Of a stretch of DNA of 64,000 nucleotides, positions 1-10,092 are shown in pieces (positions within the stretch are counted from its first letter, which is position 1; every line of letters starts with the position of its first letter). Where the stretch lies: contig CM019216.1 of assembly GCA_009741485.1 (NCBI GenBank), positions 42,874,844 to 42,938,843 of the forward strand, read 5' to 3'. This stretch comes from Malurus cyaneus samueli (lineage: Eukaryota > Chordata > Aves > Passeriformes > Maluridae). The position numbers and the translations under genes are program-made. The notes beneath the pieces are model-generated. The model saw only the letters and a list, made by a program, of their open reading frames with translations, was not told where the DNA came from and did no database searches.

Positions 1-3000
1 TCAGCTCTCCCTGCTGTCCTGGTGCTCTGAACTGGGGCTATGGCTGGGATATGCCATAGCTTCTTTCTAATCCAGGTTCCTGCTATGGCAGCAGTTTAGG
101 GAGATAGCAAATGAGGAAAAGGCATTGATCTCTGCCTGTTTCTTTCTTGTTTCTGTGGTCATCATGTGGTTAAGGTGTGCATCTCAGCCTGGATCCTTCT
201 CCAGGCCACAGTTTGATACAGCATCAGACAACAGTCTAGGCTGCACTCAGCTTCCTTGGATATACACCAGTTAACATCTGGTGGGGATCTGTTCACACAC
301 AAACCCCATTTATTAGTCTGTCTGTGAATATTAGTCTATCCACACAAACTCATTTTGAAGTCTGCAGGCAGGATGGGAGCTGATTAACCACCCCTGAGAT
401 GTCAATGGCATAGAAGGGGCTCCACAGCAGATTCTCTGCCCCAGCAGCCTGGTTTTGGCAGAGTGAGGAGCTTTGGTTAGATGAGAGAGCTGCAGGGTGG
501 CCACACACGGTGATCTGACAGGGCTGATGTGACTAGAACTGTCAGAATATTATTTATTTTTGCCAGTGGTGTTGTGATATGTTTCAAGATTATAAAATAC
601 CAAGACATTGCCTTATTTCCTTTCAGTTGCACTCATTTGGAGAGTAGCATATAAACCCACCAGACAGCAAGTAACAGAAATACATAAATGCTGTGCTACT
701 TGACACAGAATTAGGTTAACCCTGTTTACATGCACATGACCTGGCTGCTCCACTGGCCCTATTATGTAGAAGCTGGCAGCTGGGGTGAAGAGCAGCCTGA
801 TTAAATGCTGCTGGAAGCTTTAGCAACCCTAAACAAGTCTCTCCACCCTGTGCAGGTCATTGGGGTCCTTTGTAGGTGCCTCGAGAGTGTAACTCAGTCA
901 CCTAAAGAAACTGTTTGACATCCAGAGCTTGGATTTGCCCTCTCGTGTCCTTGCTCTTGCTTTTGACAACAGACAGAGCCCGAACTGTGCATTTGGGCCA
1001 TGCAACAGTTGTGAAGACCAGAGTTATGGAAGATTAACCAAACTCAGGTAATGCAGCTGAGTGCTGTGATGATTTCAGAGAAGAGCTGGGCAGGAGGGAC
1101 AGCCCAGCTCTGCTGTGACCCACGGAAAGGATCCTGTATCCAGGCACAGCATAAATCCTCCACAAACACATGGGGAAGGGTGCCCTTTCTCTGATGTTGG
1201 CATTAGAGGAACAACAGAAGAGTTTGATACTAATGGGTTCTATTGAAACAGTGAAAAGAGTTAATGATGCTTGGAACTAATGTATGTGCTTCCCCAGGCA
1301 ATAGATACATCTCAGGTAAAACCAGTAATGTTTTAGAGAGACCATCATGTCCATTTTAGGGAATAATGAATCATCTGTCCTCTTAAATGAGCATAAATGT
1401 TTATTCAATATTGTTATAATGAATAACTCTGAACTTCATTACTTTCTTCTCTAGCTGAAAAGAACAGTTTTACCGAGATAATGTGAACTATATATTTATT
1501 GCCTCTTAGATCCATAATCAAATTAAATATATCAGAAAGAATTAGATTCTTCACTCAGCCTCCTTGCAGCCATGAAATATGCTCCAGATGCTGGGCACAC
1601 TGACTTAATATTTAGTTTAAAATTAACATTTTTATACATTAGGTTTGTTGAATATCATTTTAGCGAATAAACTAAAATGATATATTTTCCTTTCCATCAA
1701 GCCAGCAGTCCAATTATTTCTTTCAGATAAGATACAAACGTTTCTCATAAGATTTTATAAATTATTACTTTTAATTTTCAATAAAACTTTGGTAATAAAT
1801 TTTTCATTACAAGACAGGGCAAAACTGCCTTTTGAATACATGTCACAGCTGCACTGGGTTGCTTATAGGGGAAGCAGGATCCTTATGGCAGGATGCAGAA
1901 GGAAAGCAACCAGCAGTTAATAAGTACTGATATCTGTATACAGTCTCAAGTTAAAGCAGCTTACCTATAAGTTACGGTTTCAGACAAAAGTCATAAAAGA
2001 ATGCAAATTCTCCATTGTACTTTTAAAATCTGAGTAGGGGTTCTGATGCTATTAAATGGTCTAAAATTTTAATATTATATAAACACCCAAAATGTCTTTC
2101 AGTATTAATGATCTAGGTAAATGGAATATGATTTTACTGGTGTTTTCAAAGAAGTAGTTTATATAGAACTCACTCCCAGAGGAATTCTCTCCTGTTCATA
2201 ATATTTTGGTCTTAAAAGAATTGATTAAACATTTACAACTTTTTAAATTGATCCAATTTATTTGCTGATTTCCATCTGAAAAGGAATAATGTTTTGCAAA
2301 GATGTCAAACAATTCTTAGGTAGCCCCATGACTGTAATGCTCAAGATCCCACAATGTGTTTACTCAAAATGTTCTAAAATTTTGGGGACTAAAATGGAAT
2401 TTTTGTCTTTTGGAAAGATGTCTTGAACTTGGTTTAGCTGAATTAGAAATCCAATGTAGATAATCTCTCCCTTCCCATAGTAAACATTTATATTAGCATT
2501 AATTAGATAGATTTATGCATATATTGATAGGGAGAAAGCAAACACACCATAGAGAAGTTAACAATGACATGAATGATTAATAACGTTCAAGTAGAAATTT
2601 TATGCAAAGACGTGGGTGGAGAGATAATTTGTCTGCTGTGCTTGCCCTTGATTTCTGGCAAACTTAGTGTATTTCTCTTCTAAGATTGTTACTAGAAAGT
2701 TCATCTGATTAGTTGTTGGTAACAAAAGAAGTGTTTCTATCTCTCCTCTCTTTGTTGAAGATAAACTGCTTTCCCTCTGCCAGGACCTCTCCTTGTGTTG
2801 CATGTGAGCTGTAACTCTTTCTTCATTTCAGTGATCTTATTTCTGAAGAACTGGGTGTTAGCAAAGCATGGCCTGAGAACAGTCATTTGATTAGGCTGTA
2901 AATGCAGTTTATGTGGAAAAGAAGAAATGTCACCAGCATTGGGGTGTGGATTTCCTTTATCCATTTATAAAGTGTTCTCATTCAAGGGATGGAATATCCA

Positions 3001-3218
3001 AAGCATAAGTAACTATCTGCTAACTATTTTGCTATTCAATGAAAAGATAACTAGCTGTATCCTGAAGTGAAATTGCTGTGTAGATGTTGTAGGAATTTGG
3101 ACATCTAGGCCACCAGGCCCTGGTTATCAGAAGGTCAACACAAATCTCTGAGAAGGATATTTATTAGAAATAGAAAAAAATTGGACTAAATTAGTAGTTC
3201 CTTGTTCTTCTCATTTGC
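1..3218. other. Unique noncoding DNA, no gene seen
   Basis: No frame here gives a recognisable protein; the two antisense frames at 2600-2964 (67 and 75 codons) have no domain and look random. About 1370-1830 is notably AT-rich, with many ATAAA, TTTAA and AATTAA words, as in matrix-attachment-like or simply neutral DNA. A perfect hairpin at 1652-1683 is listed separately. I recognise no transposable element in this stretch. Confidence 0.6.
1652..1683. repeat. Perfect 12-bp inverted repeat with 8-nt loop
   Basis: The left arm ATATCATTTTAG (1652-1663) is exactly matched by its reverse complement CTAAAATGATAT (1672-1683), separated by CGAATAAA. The pairing does not extend beyond 12 bp on the outside. 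It sits in AT-rich DNA, where such matches arise more easily by chance. No flanking target duplication or transposon remnant was recognised. Confidence 0.9.
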
Positions 3219-3370
3219 CTTAGATGTACACCAGATGCCCACCAAGCTCTTCTGTTACTTCCCTTCCTGAGCTCTACAGGGAAGAGAAAAACATAACAAA
3301 AGGCTCATGGGCTGAGGTAAGGACAGGAACAGATCACTCACCAGTCACTGTCGTGGGCAAAACAGAAACC
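3219..3370 (+). mobile_element. ERV-derived interspersed repeat, left part (split by CR1)
   Basis: The block around 3298-3368 (AGGCTCATGGGCTGAG..., then TCACTCACCAGTCACTGTC and GGGCAAAACAGA) matches a repeat I recall as very common in songbird genomes and associated with endogenous retroviral (LTR-type) elements. The text of the same repeat resumes at about 3909, after a CR1 copy, so this is the left half of one interrupted element. No gag, pol or env frame is recognisable. The 106-codon frame starting at 3224 runs across the repeat/CR1 junction and is not a gene. The strand follows the orientation I recall and is not proven. Confidence 0.65.
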
Positions 3371-3908
3371 GGCAGGTTGAAGGAGTTGATTCTTCCTCTC
3401 TACTCCACTCTTGTGAGACCCCACCTGGAATTCTGGATCCAGGTCTGTTGTCCTCAGCATAGGAAGGATATTGACCTGCCTGTTAGAGAGGGTTCAGGGG
3501 AGTGCAACAAAAATAATCAGAGCACTGGGGCACCTCTCCTGTGAAGACAGGCTGAGAGAATTTGGGTTATTCAGCCTCAGAAGAGTCTCCAGGGAGACCA
3601 CCAGACCTCCAGTACCTATAGGGAGCCTACAAGAGAGCTGGAGAGGGAGGTTCTACAAAGGCATGTAGTGATAGCACAAGGGGGGATGGCTTCAAACTGA
3701 AAGAGGATAGGTTTAGATTAGATGTTAGAAAACAATTCTTATTGTGAAGTTGGTGAGACACTGGAATAGGTCACCCAGAGCAATTTTGGATGCTCCATCA
3801 CTGGCAGTGTCCTAGGCCAAATTGAATGGGGCTTTGAGCATCCTGGTTTAGTGGGTGCCATCTCTGCCCATGGTCCCTTGCAACCCAAACCATTTTATGA
3901 TTCAATGA
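3371..3908 (+). mobile_element. CR1 LINE, 5'-truncated copy (end of ORF2 plus 3' UTR)
   Basis: Sense-strand remnant of a chicken repeat 1 non-LTR retrotransposon. The first part decodes, with frame shifts, to the end of the CR1 ORF2 protein: LILPLYSTLVRPHLEFW near 3389-3440, then RVQGSATKIIRALGHLSCEDRLREFGLFSLRR at about 3486-3580. The typical 3' UTR follows (GAGAGGGAGGTTCTACAAAG, then GGCTTTGAGCATCCTGGTT), ending in AACCCAAACCATTTTATGATTC near 3906. Frame breaks and stops show it is dead. It is truncated at the 5' end, as is usual for CR1. It interrupts the ERV-derived repeat on both sides, so it inserted after that element. Confidence 0.93.
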
Positions 3909-4715
3909 AATGAATCTAATTTATTGTCAATCCAATCAAGAAGAGGGTAATAAGGAATATACCATACCTTAAAAACACTTTATCCCACCCTTCCCTTCTT
4001 TATGTGTCTAATTTTAATCCTGTTTTCTCTGCCTTCTTCCCCCCAGGTAGTGCAGGGATATGAGAATAGGAATTGTGATCTGTTTATCACACACTGTCTC
4101 TGCTGCTCCTTGCTCTTCCCCAGCTCCAGTGTGGGGTCCCTCCCATGGGAGACAGTCCTTCATGAACTTCCCCAACCTGTGTCCTTTCCACAGGCTGCAG
4201 ATCTGAACAAACTGCTCCAGTGTGTGTCCCCTCCATGAGGTGCTGTCTTGCAGGAACAGACCCTGAAGTGTGGGCTCCCTGCAGAGTCACAAGTCCTGCC
4301 AGCAAACCTGCTCCAGCATGGGCTCCTCTCTCCAGGCAGTCACAGCCTCCTTTGGGTGCATCCACTTGCTGTGATATGGGATCCTCCAGAGGCTTCAGGG
4401 AAATGTCTGCTCCGGCACCTGGAGCACCTCCTTCCTTCCCATCTTCACTGATCTTGGTGTTTGCAGTGTTGCTTCTCTCACATACTCTCACTCCTCTTCT
4501 CTTACAACTGCTGATGTCATGCAGGGTTTCATTTGCCCCTTCCTGAATCTTTATCCCAGAATTGCTGCCACAGGCACTGACTGGCTCTGCCATGGCCAGC
4601 AGTAGGGCAATCTTGGAATCGACTGGCGTGACCCTCTTAGACACAGCCTCTCACAGAATCCATTCCTGTACTGCCCTCCCCAAGAATCGTGACATGCAAA
4701 CCCAATACGACTGTT
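3909..4715 (+). mobile_element. ERV-derived interspersed repeat, right part
   Basis: Continues the repeat that stops at 3370. It contains CTAATTTATTGTCAATCC near 3916, a pyrimidine-rich run ending CTTCCCCCCAGG near 4047, an internal array of CTCCAG(Y)GTGGG-type units (4124-4430), then GGAGCACCTCCTTCC, TTCTCACATACTCTCACTCC and a tail near AAACCCAATACGAC (about 4699-4712). I recall this order of blocks from songbird ERV-associated repeats. The antisense 185-codon frame at 4087-4644 and the sense 108-codon frame at 4220-4546 are by-products of the GC-rich array and show no retroviral domain. The exact right end is uncertain by tens of bases. Confidence 0.65.
4124..4430 (+). repeat. Degenerate tandem array, unit about 47 bp, inside the ERV repeat
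   Basis: Successive units open at about 4124, 4171, 4215, 4261, 4311, 4369 and 4410. Most begin with a version of CTCCAGTGTGGG(G/C)TCC and contain CC(A/T)(T/C)GGG or CACAGGCTGCAG-like text and GTCCTTCAGGAAC-like text. Spacings are 47, 44, 46, 50, 58 and 41 bp, so units are old and have gained or lost bases. The array belongs to the ERV-derived repeat and is not an independent locus. Confidence 0.7.
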
Positions 4716-4945
4716 ATCAAAGAGAAAATCCTGTTCTCTTCATAGACAAATAGCAAAGCTCCCTGGTCCACAGCAAAGCCAGGAGGCCCTGGCATTGCTA
4801 AGAGATTTGTGATGTTTTCCCTGGAATTCCGAGGTCATTTGTGCACGCTCCCACTGTGGCTCCTGCTTTCACTTCAGAGCAGTAATTAAGGATGGATGGC
4901 AGCAATAACAAGGAAGGTTTCACAGAGTTTATTCAGTGTTACCAT

Positions 4946-4947
<2 letters not shown>

Positions 4948-4978
<31 letters not shown>
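4948..4978 (+). repeat. Poly(A) tract, 31 bases
   Basis: An uninterrupted run of 31 A follows ACCATGC. No AATAAA signal is visible within about 60 bases upstream, and no matching target duplication was found after it. A retrocopy tail is therefore possible but not supported; microsatellite expansion of an A run is equally good. Confidence 0.95.
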
Positions 4979-4983
<5 letters not shown>

Positions 4984-7900
4984 ATTATGGACTGGTTTTC
5001 ATATTGCATTTGTTCTAATTTTTGCTGTTGTTTTTCTGGGTACAGTATTGCAAAGAAAGTTGTATTTTTAAAGGTATCTATGAAGCAATGTTCACTTAGT
5101 CAAACACCATGGAGGCACTGCTCCAATTTATTGTTGTTCCTGTCTGACCCATCTCAGCTGTCTGGATTGTCTTTCATCATTCAAAAATGTCACATGTATG
5201 TTGAGTTATATGCCTTTATCAGTGTCCAAGCAACAAGCAGAGCAAACTTTTAATGTGTACTTTAAATGCACAAGGTTCAAAGCAGTTTCAAATGCTTTTA
5301 AATCTTGATTTTTTTTTTTTTTTGAGGGAGGAAGGTTGAAATAAAATATAAATCACTCTTCATGGTAATTTCAGTGTACAGTGAAAATAACCATTTTAAC
5401 AATATTTGATCTTCTGATTGGTATTCCACTGCACGTGCATAGGAGGACCAGCAGAATCTACACATTTTAATCTCACTCAAGAAAAAGAGTTGCACATAGT
5501 AATTTTGTAACCTGCATCAGAAAATACCATATTACTTGTTTTGCTTGCATGTTATAAACTGCAGCTTCTCCTCAGGGACAGGGGCTGCAGTTAGGCTGGG
5601 ATTTTGGATGGGTGTGCCTTCACCTTGCTGCTGTGTCTCACCAACCCGTGCCTTGGACTTGTGGCTCTGCTCGGTCTCCACTCTTAAAAATCTTTCCAGA
5701 GGTTTTGCTCAATATCCTGTCATAAAGCTTTTATGGGAGGACTGAAGATGTTTGTCAAGCTTAAATGGGAGGACTGGCAGGACGAGAGTAACCACAACTC
5801 TATTGCTCCTCTGTTCCACCTTCAACTACTGGAAGGGCCCCTTCTCTCATTTTGGAGCAGCTTGGGGCTGCTAAATGTCACCATGAATACGAGAATAAGA
5901 GAAAAGGAAGGGCTGGCTGCACCCCTGCCTTCTCACTTGTATTATGAAGAGGTGGGTGCCTTCCTCTTACTCCTTGAAATCTGGGCTGTGGTTATCCAGA
6001 ATGGGGAGCATGATGCCAATCTTTTTGCGCTCAAATGAAAGAGCTGCCAATGTCTTCAAGAGCAGATCCCAACAGCCCTCTGCAGCAGCGTGGTGTGGGT
6101 TCGGGGAGAGTCATTTCCTCTTGGGCAGTGCTGTTGTTTCACAACTACAATAATCCCTCTGTATTAACTAAGTTCTTAGTGTAAGTGTTTTTAGTTTTTA
6201 GAAAATGTGGAAATATTTTTGTTTTGGCCTAGAATTGCTACTTTTGTCATCCTGTATGTCCTATAACGTGATTAAATGCTTGCCTAGTTGTGCTGTCATA
6301 ACTTTGAGCTATTGTCACAACTTATTGTTGTGCTGCCATAGCTATTACAAAAGTGCCATCTGTATTTAACAGCTGTGAGCAGTGTGCCTTAGTAATTCTT
6401 GTGCAGCAAACTGCTGTTGTTTTGACCAGATGTTAATTTTCTTCAAATACATCAACTAAGTCCAATATCTTCTAAAAAAAAGACTTGAGGGCACTGTGAG
6501 ATTAGTAAAACTGATGGTAACATCCTGTTTCTCAAGTGTGTCTTATAAAATCCTTCTTCCACTTAAATTATGATACTCTTCAATAACTAGTGCTGTCCTA
6601 CATGTGTAGAATGAGACAGGTGCTTCAGCTTCTTCATTAAAAACAACCTAATCTCTGCAACCTTTCTGGGTCCTTGGTTCTTCCCCACTAGGGCCCACCA
6701 GACACCCCAATCTGATGGCTTATTTTCTGCAGTGGCAGGAGTGTTGAAACAAACCTGGACAAGTCAGTGGTTTCATTCTGTTAGGCATTGAAAATTCATA
6801 AATTTACACAAGGTCCAGTTTACAGAGGTAGTTAGGTGCCTAGAAATGCAAAAAGGTCTGGGTAGGATTTGCTAAATCCTAAACGGATTATATACTTAAC
6901 TCCTATTGACCTCCTTTCAAATGGTTTTGATTCTTTTGTCTGCAAAACAAGCTGAAAAACCTGAAACAATCTGCTTCTGAAAACTGAACAGTAGCTGATT
7001 TTGGTCAAGACAGAGCTAACACATGACAAACTCACCCATGAAATACAAACATTTCTGTATGTGATGTTACAGAAACCAGGAGTCACAAAAGGAAGTGACG
7101 AATGAAGAGAGCCTTCATTCCTGTTCTCCCTCCTGCTTTCCCCTCTTTCATCCATGTCACTACCAGTTACAAAGACAAGGCATCAGCAGAGAAATGCCAA
7201 ATTACTTTCCAGACTCCCATTCCTTATCTGCACTGGGTGGGAAAGCTGGACAAGATAACAAGATCTTTTTTGTTATCCTTCTCAGTCACTGGCATGGAAC
7301 TGGGTCTCAGACAGGCTGGGTCATAGAACAACTGCAATTCAAAAATTTCAATAAACAAGAGAAATTGGCGCCTCTCTCCTCTTATTTGCATTTATTTGTT
7401 TTAAACTTGAGGTAGCCAAGGCAAGGAGACATAAGTTCAACTTGTGGGATGCCTTCCTACTCCATCCTATTCACAGGCAGTAGTGTCTACATTAAAAATT
7501 CCAGAAAAAGAAAATCTAACTATTAAGCAGATGAAAGTGTGAATCACAAAAAGTGGCAGGGAATGGTGAGATATACTTGCTGTGTTTCTATTCTTGAGAC
7601 CTTCCTTGAGATGAAGGTGATGTGTGAGGAGGAAAACAAATCTCCTGGGACAGCTGGAGCCTTTATCCAGTACCTTGCCTTAGCCTTTATCTGCTTACCT
7701 CCTGTTGTGAGGAGCTTGGTCTGGATGGGAGAGAAACAAAGCACACAGGAAAACAGGCATGAAAGAAGGCATTTTAAAAATGGTTTAGTGCACTCAATTC
7801 TTTCAGGCTGAGGGCAGCACATGCTGGTGAGAAGCGCGAATCACATTGAGAAAGTACCAGAAGCACAAGGTTTGCTCCTACCTAATTGGCTTGTTAAGCT

Positions 7901-9057
7901 GTTAAAACTGAAAGCACCAAATCCTTCGATATTTCTTGCCTGTATTTATTCTTGCATTCACAGACATGAAAAGAAATGTGCACACGTGAGATCTGATACA
8001 AAACTGGCTTTGCTGTGTTTCACCTCTGGTGTGATAATGTAATAAACTTTATTCTGTGCTTGTGCAGCACTCAGTGCAGTGGAATCTTGAGTTGTGCCTG
8101 GGGTTTCTGGAGACGAGCATCATCACCTCTGTCACACGTGAAACATCTAAAACACTCTGATGTGTGTCTGCTGGGGTTTTCTCTTTGGAAAATAATGTTG
8201 TTGTCATTACCATACCATTTCTGTGTCCTGTCTGCTAGCTATTATTTTTTAGATTATGATAGTACTAGCAATGACCTGTACATAAGAGAGCTAAGCCATC
8301 TACAGTGAAGAGATAATCCATTATTAGTAAACACCCACAAAATGTATTGATGTAATTCCTTTACCTCCTTCTGTCTTTGCCTATCACCTAAAATTGTGTA
8401 CAATCCTGGAATCACAAAACACCTTCCACCTCCAAAAATGCTAGAGTAGTGCAGAAGTAAAGTTTTATTAGAGTTATAACCATCCCACAACCCCAAATCA
8501 CTCTTCTCGGGTTTCCTGCTATTTGCAGAAATGCCTATTTCTGAATTATGAACCAAAGTTGTATAATTTTTCTTGTTTAGTTTAGTTGACATTCATGACT
8601 GTTTGGCTGCTGCAGATCATGTGTTATGGACACCATGTCTCTAATTAACCCAGCTCAGAGGATGAAACCAGCCAAGACCAGCAGGATTTCATGTGAAAGC
8701 TAAAATTTCTCATATCAAGTGACTTTCTTTCTCTGTTTTCCAGGGATTTTGATAGGAGTATGTTGATTTCCACACTTGAATCTCTCGGTGACTGAAAACT
8801 GCCTTGTGAGCCACTTGTGGTGTCTTGAATCAAAGCAGCTGTGTACCCTCTGTAGTTCCACAATCTTGATTTTTTCATGGATTTTGTGCATTAACAGCCA
8901 CCATTCCCTGTCATATTAATGAAAGAAGAATGTTTAATGCTGTAATAAAAAATGGGGCATTCAGTGTGTTGTGCACAGGATGGGGTCTCTGAATGTTCAA
9001 AGGGAAAAAAATGAGAAAAAATATAGAGCTTGAAAATATTTTGAGGTGTTACCTTTT

Positions 9058-9059
<2 letters not shown>

Positions 9060-9087
<28 letters not shown>
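9060..9087 (-). repeat. Poly(T) tract (poly(A) on the minus strand), 28 bases
   Basis: An uninterrupted run of 28 T. On the minus strand it would be an A tail following sequence lying at 9088 onward, but no polyadenylation signal or gene-like sequence was recognised there. Confidence 0.95.
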
Positions 9088-9092
<5 letters not shown>

Positions 9093-9770
9093 CAGAAGCA
9101 TTACATCTAGGACTTGTCAAATGATTTATCATCCTCTTTCTGAGGCTGTCCCTGATGCTGTTCTTCAGCATCTGATTTTTATGAATCTTATTGCTGGTTT
9201 CTAGGTCACAGAGCCCAGAGGCAGCTCACAATTGGTTGTTGCCTCCGATGCACGCAGAGTGGGGGGATATTTTCCTCTTTATCTAGTGATGTGCAGTTAA
9301 TGCAAACAAGCGATAAAGAAAATCTGTAGCCTTCTTTTTTTTATAAGTATATTTAATGTGTGAAGGCATTTAGACATGAATACAGAATGGGAAATAAGAT
9401 CAAGCCAAGCCAGAGAGGAATCAATAAGTGATGCTGTTTAAAAGCAAAGTATTTGATTATTCTTTCCAGTGATTTGCCTGAAAGGCAGATTTCTTATTTT
9501 CTTGGTAGGAACTGAATTAACAAGTACCAAACAGCAGTAAATTTCTGACAAATGCCTTTAAGAATTAGCAGTGTATCCTGCAGTCAAATATTGTATTGTT
9601 TCAATCTCCAAACAAAGGCTGACGAGCCTAAAGATTTTCAGTTTAATGAATGAGAATTTGATTACAGCCTAATGTCTTGAGGAGGCTGCTGTCTCTGTGG
9701 GGGCTAAGTAGTCAAAAAGGTCAGTAAAAGTAATAGCTGAAAACTTTTATTTAAGCTCATGAAGCTTGAG

Positions 9771-10092
9771 GTGACCCTGCAATGTGCTCTTGCAGCCCAA
9801 AAAGTGAAACGTATCCTGGGCATGTGGTGACAAGACAAGGGGAGATGTCTTTAAATTTAAACAGGGTAGGTTTATGCAGGATATCAGGAAGAAATTCTTT
9901 ATTGTGAGGTGAATGAAGCACTGGAACAAGCTGGCCAGAGAAGCTATGGATGCCCCACCCCTGGCAGTGTCCGAGGCCAGGCTGGATGGAGCTCTGAGCA
10001 ATCCTGCCTAGCAGGAAAATGTCCCTGCCCACGACAAGGGGATTGTAACAAGGTGATCTTTAAAGTCCCTCCCAACACGATTCATTCTATGG
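9771..10092 (+). mobile_element. CR1 LINE copy with large internal deletion
   Basis: The first 50 bases (9771-9820) decode as VTLQCALAAQKVKRILG, matching the CR1 ORF2 segment usually read as QCALAAKKANGILGC. At about 9821 the sequence jumps directly into the 3' UTR (ATGTGGTGACAAGACAAGGG), omitting the roughly 100 codons of ORF2 that normally lie between. The UTR then runs on through GGATGCCCCACCCCTGGCAG and AGGCTGGATGGAGCTCTGAG, and ends near TTCATTCTATGG at 10092. It is dead. The deletion may have happened after insertion or during reverse transcription. Frames on either strand here are not genes. Confidence 0.88.

Larger units (their letters stand above)
4716..9770. other. Unique noncoding DNA with homopolymer tracts, no gene seen
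   Basis: Open frames here (for example 101 codons at 5733, 107 antisense at 6832, 112 antisense at 8254) are isolated, overlap one another on opposite strands, and contain no domain I recognise. The stretch holds long A and T tracts (listed separately), a 15-T run at 5309-5323, and a short repeat of ATGGGAGGACTG at 5733 and 5765. A perfect octamer motif ATTTGCAT occurs at 7384-7391. No transposable element was recognised in the rest. Confidence 0.55.

Noticed and set aside
3224..3668. Open frames of 106 and 65 codons
   Set aside because: The first crosses the ERV/CR1 junction; the second is the decayed C-terminal end of CR1 ORF2. Neither is an intact gene.
4087..4644. 185-codon antisense open frame
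   Set aside because: Entirely inside the ERV-derived repeat and its GC-rich 47-bp array; no retroviral or cellular domain is visible.
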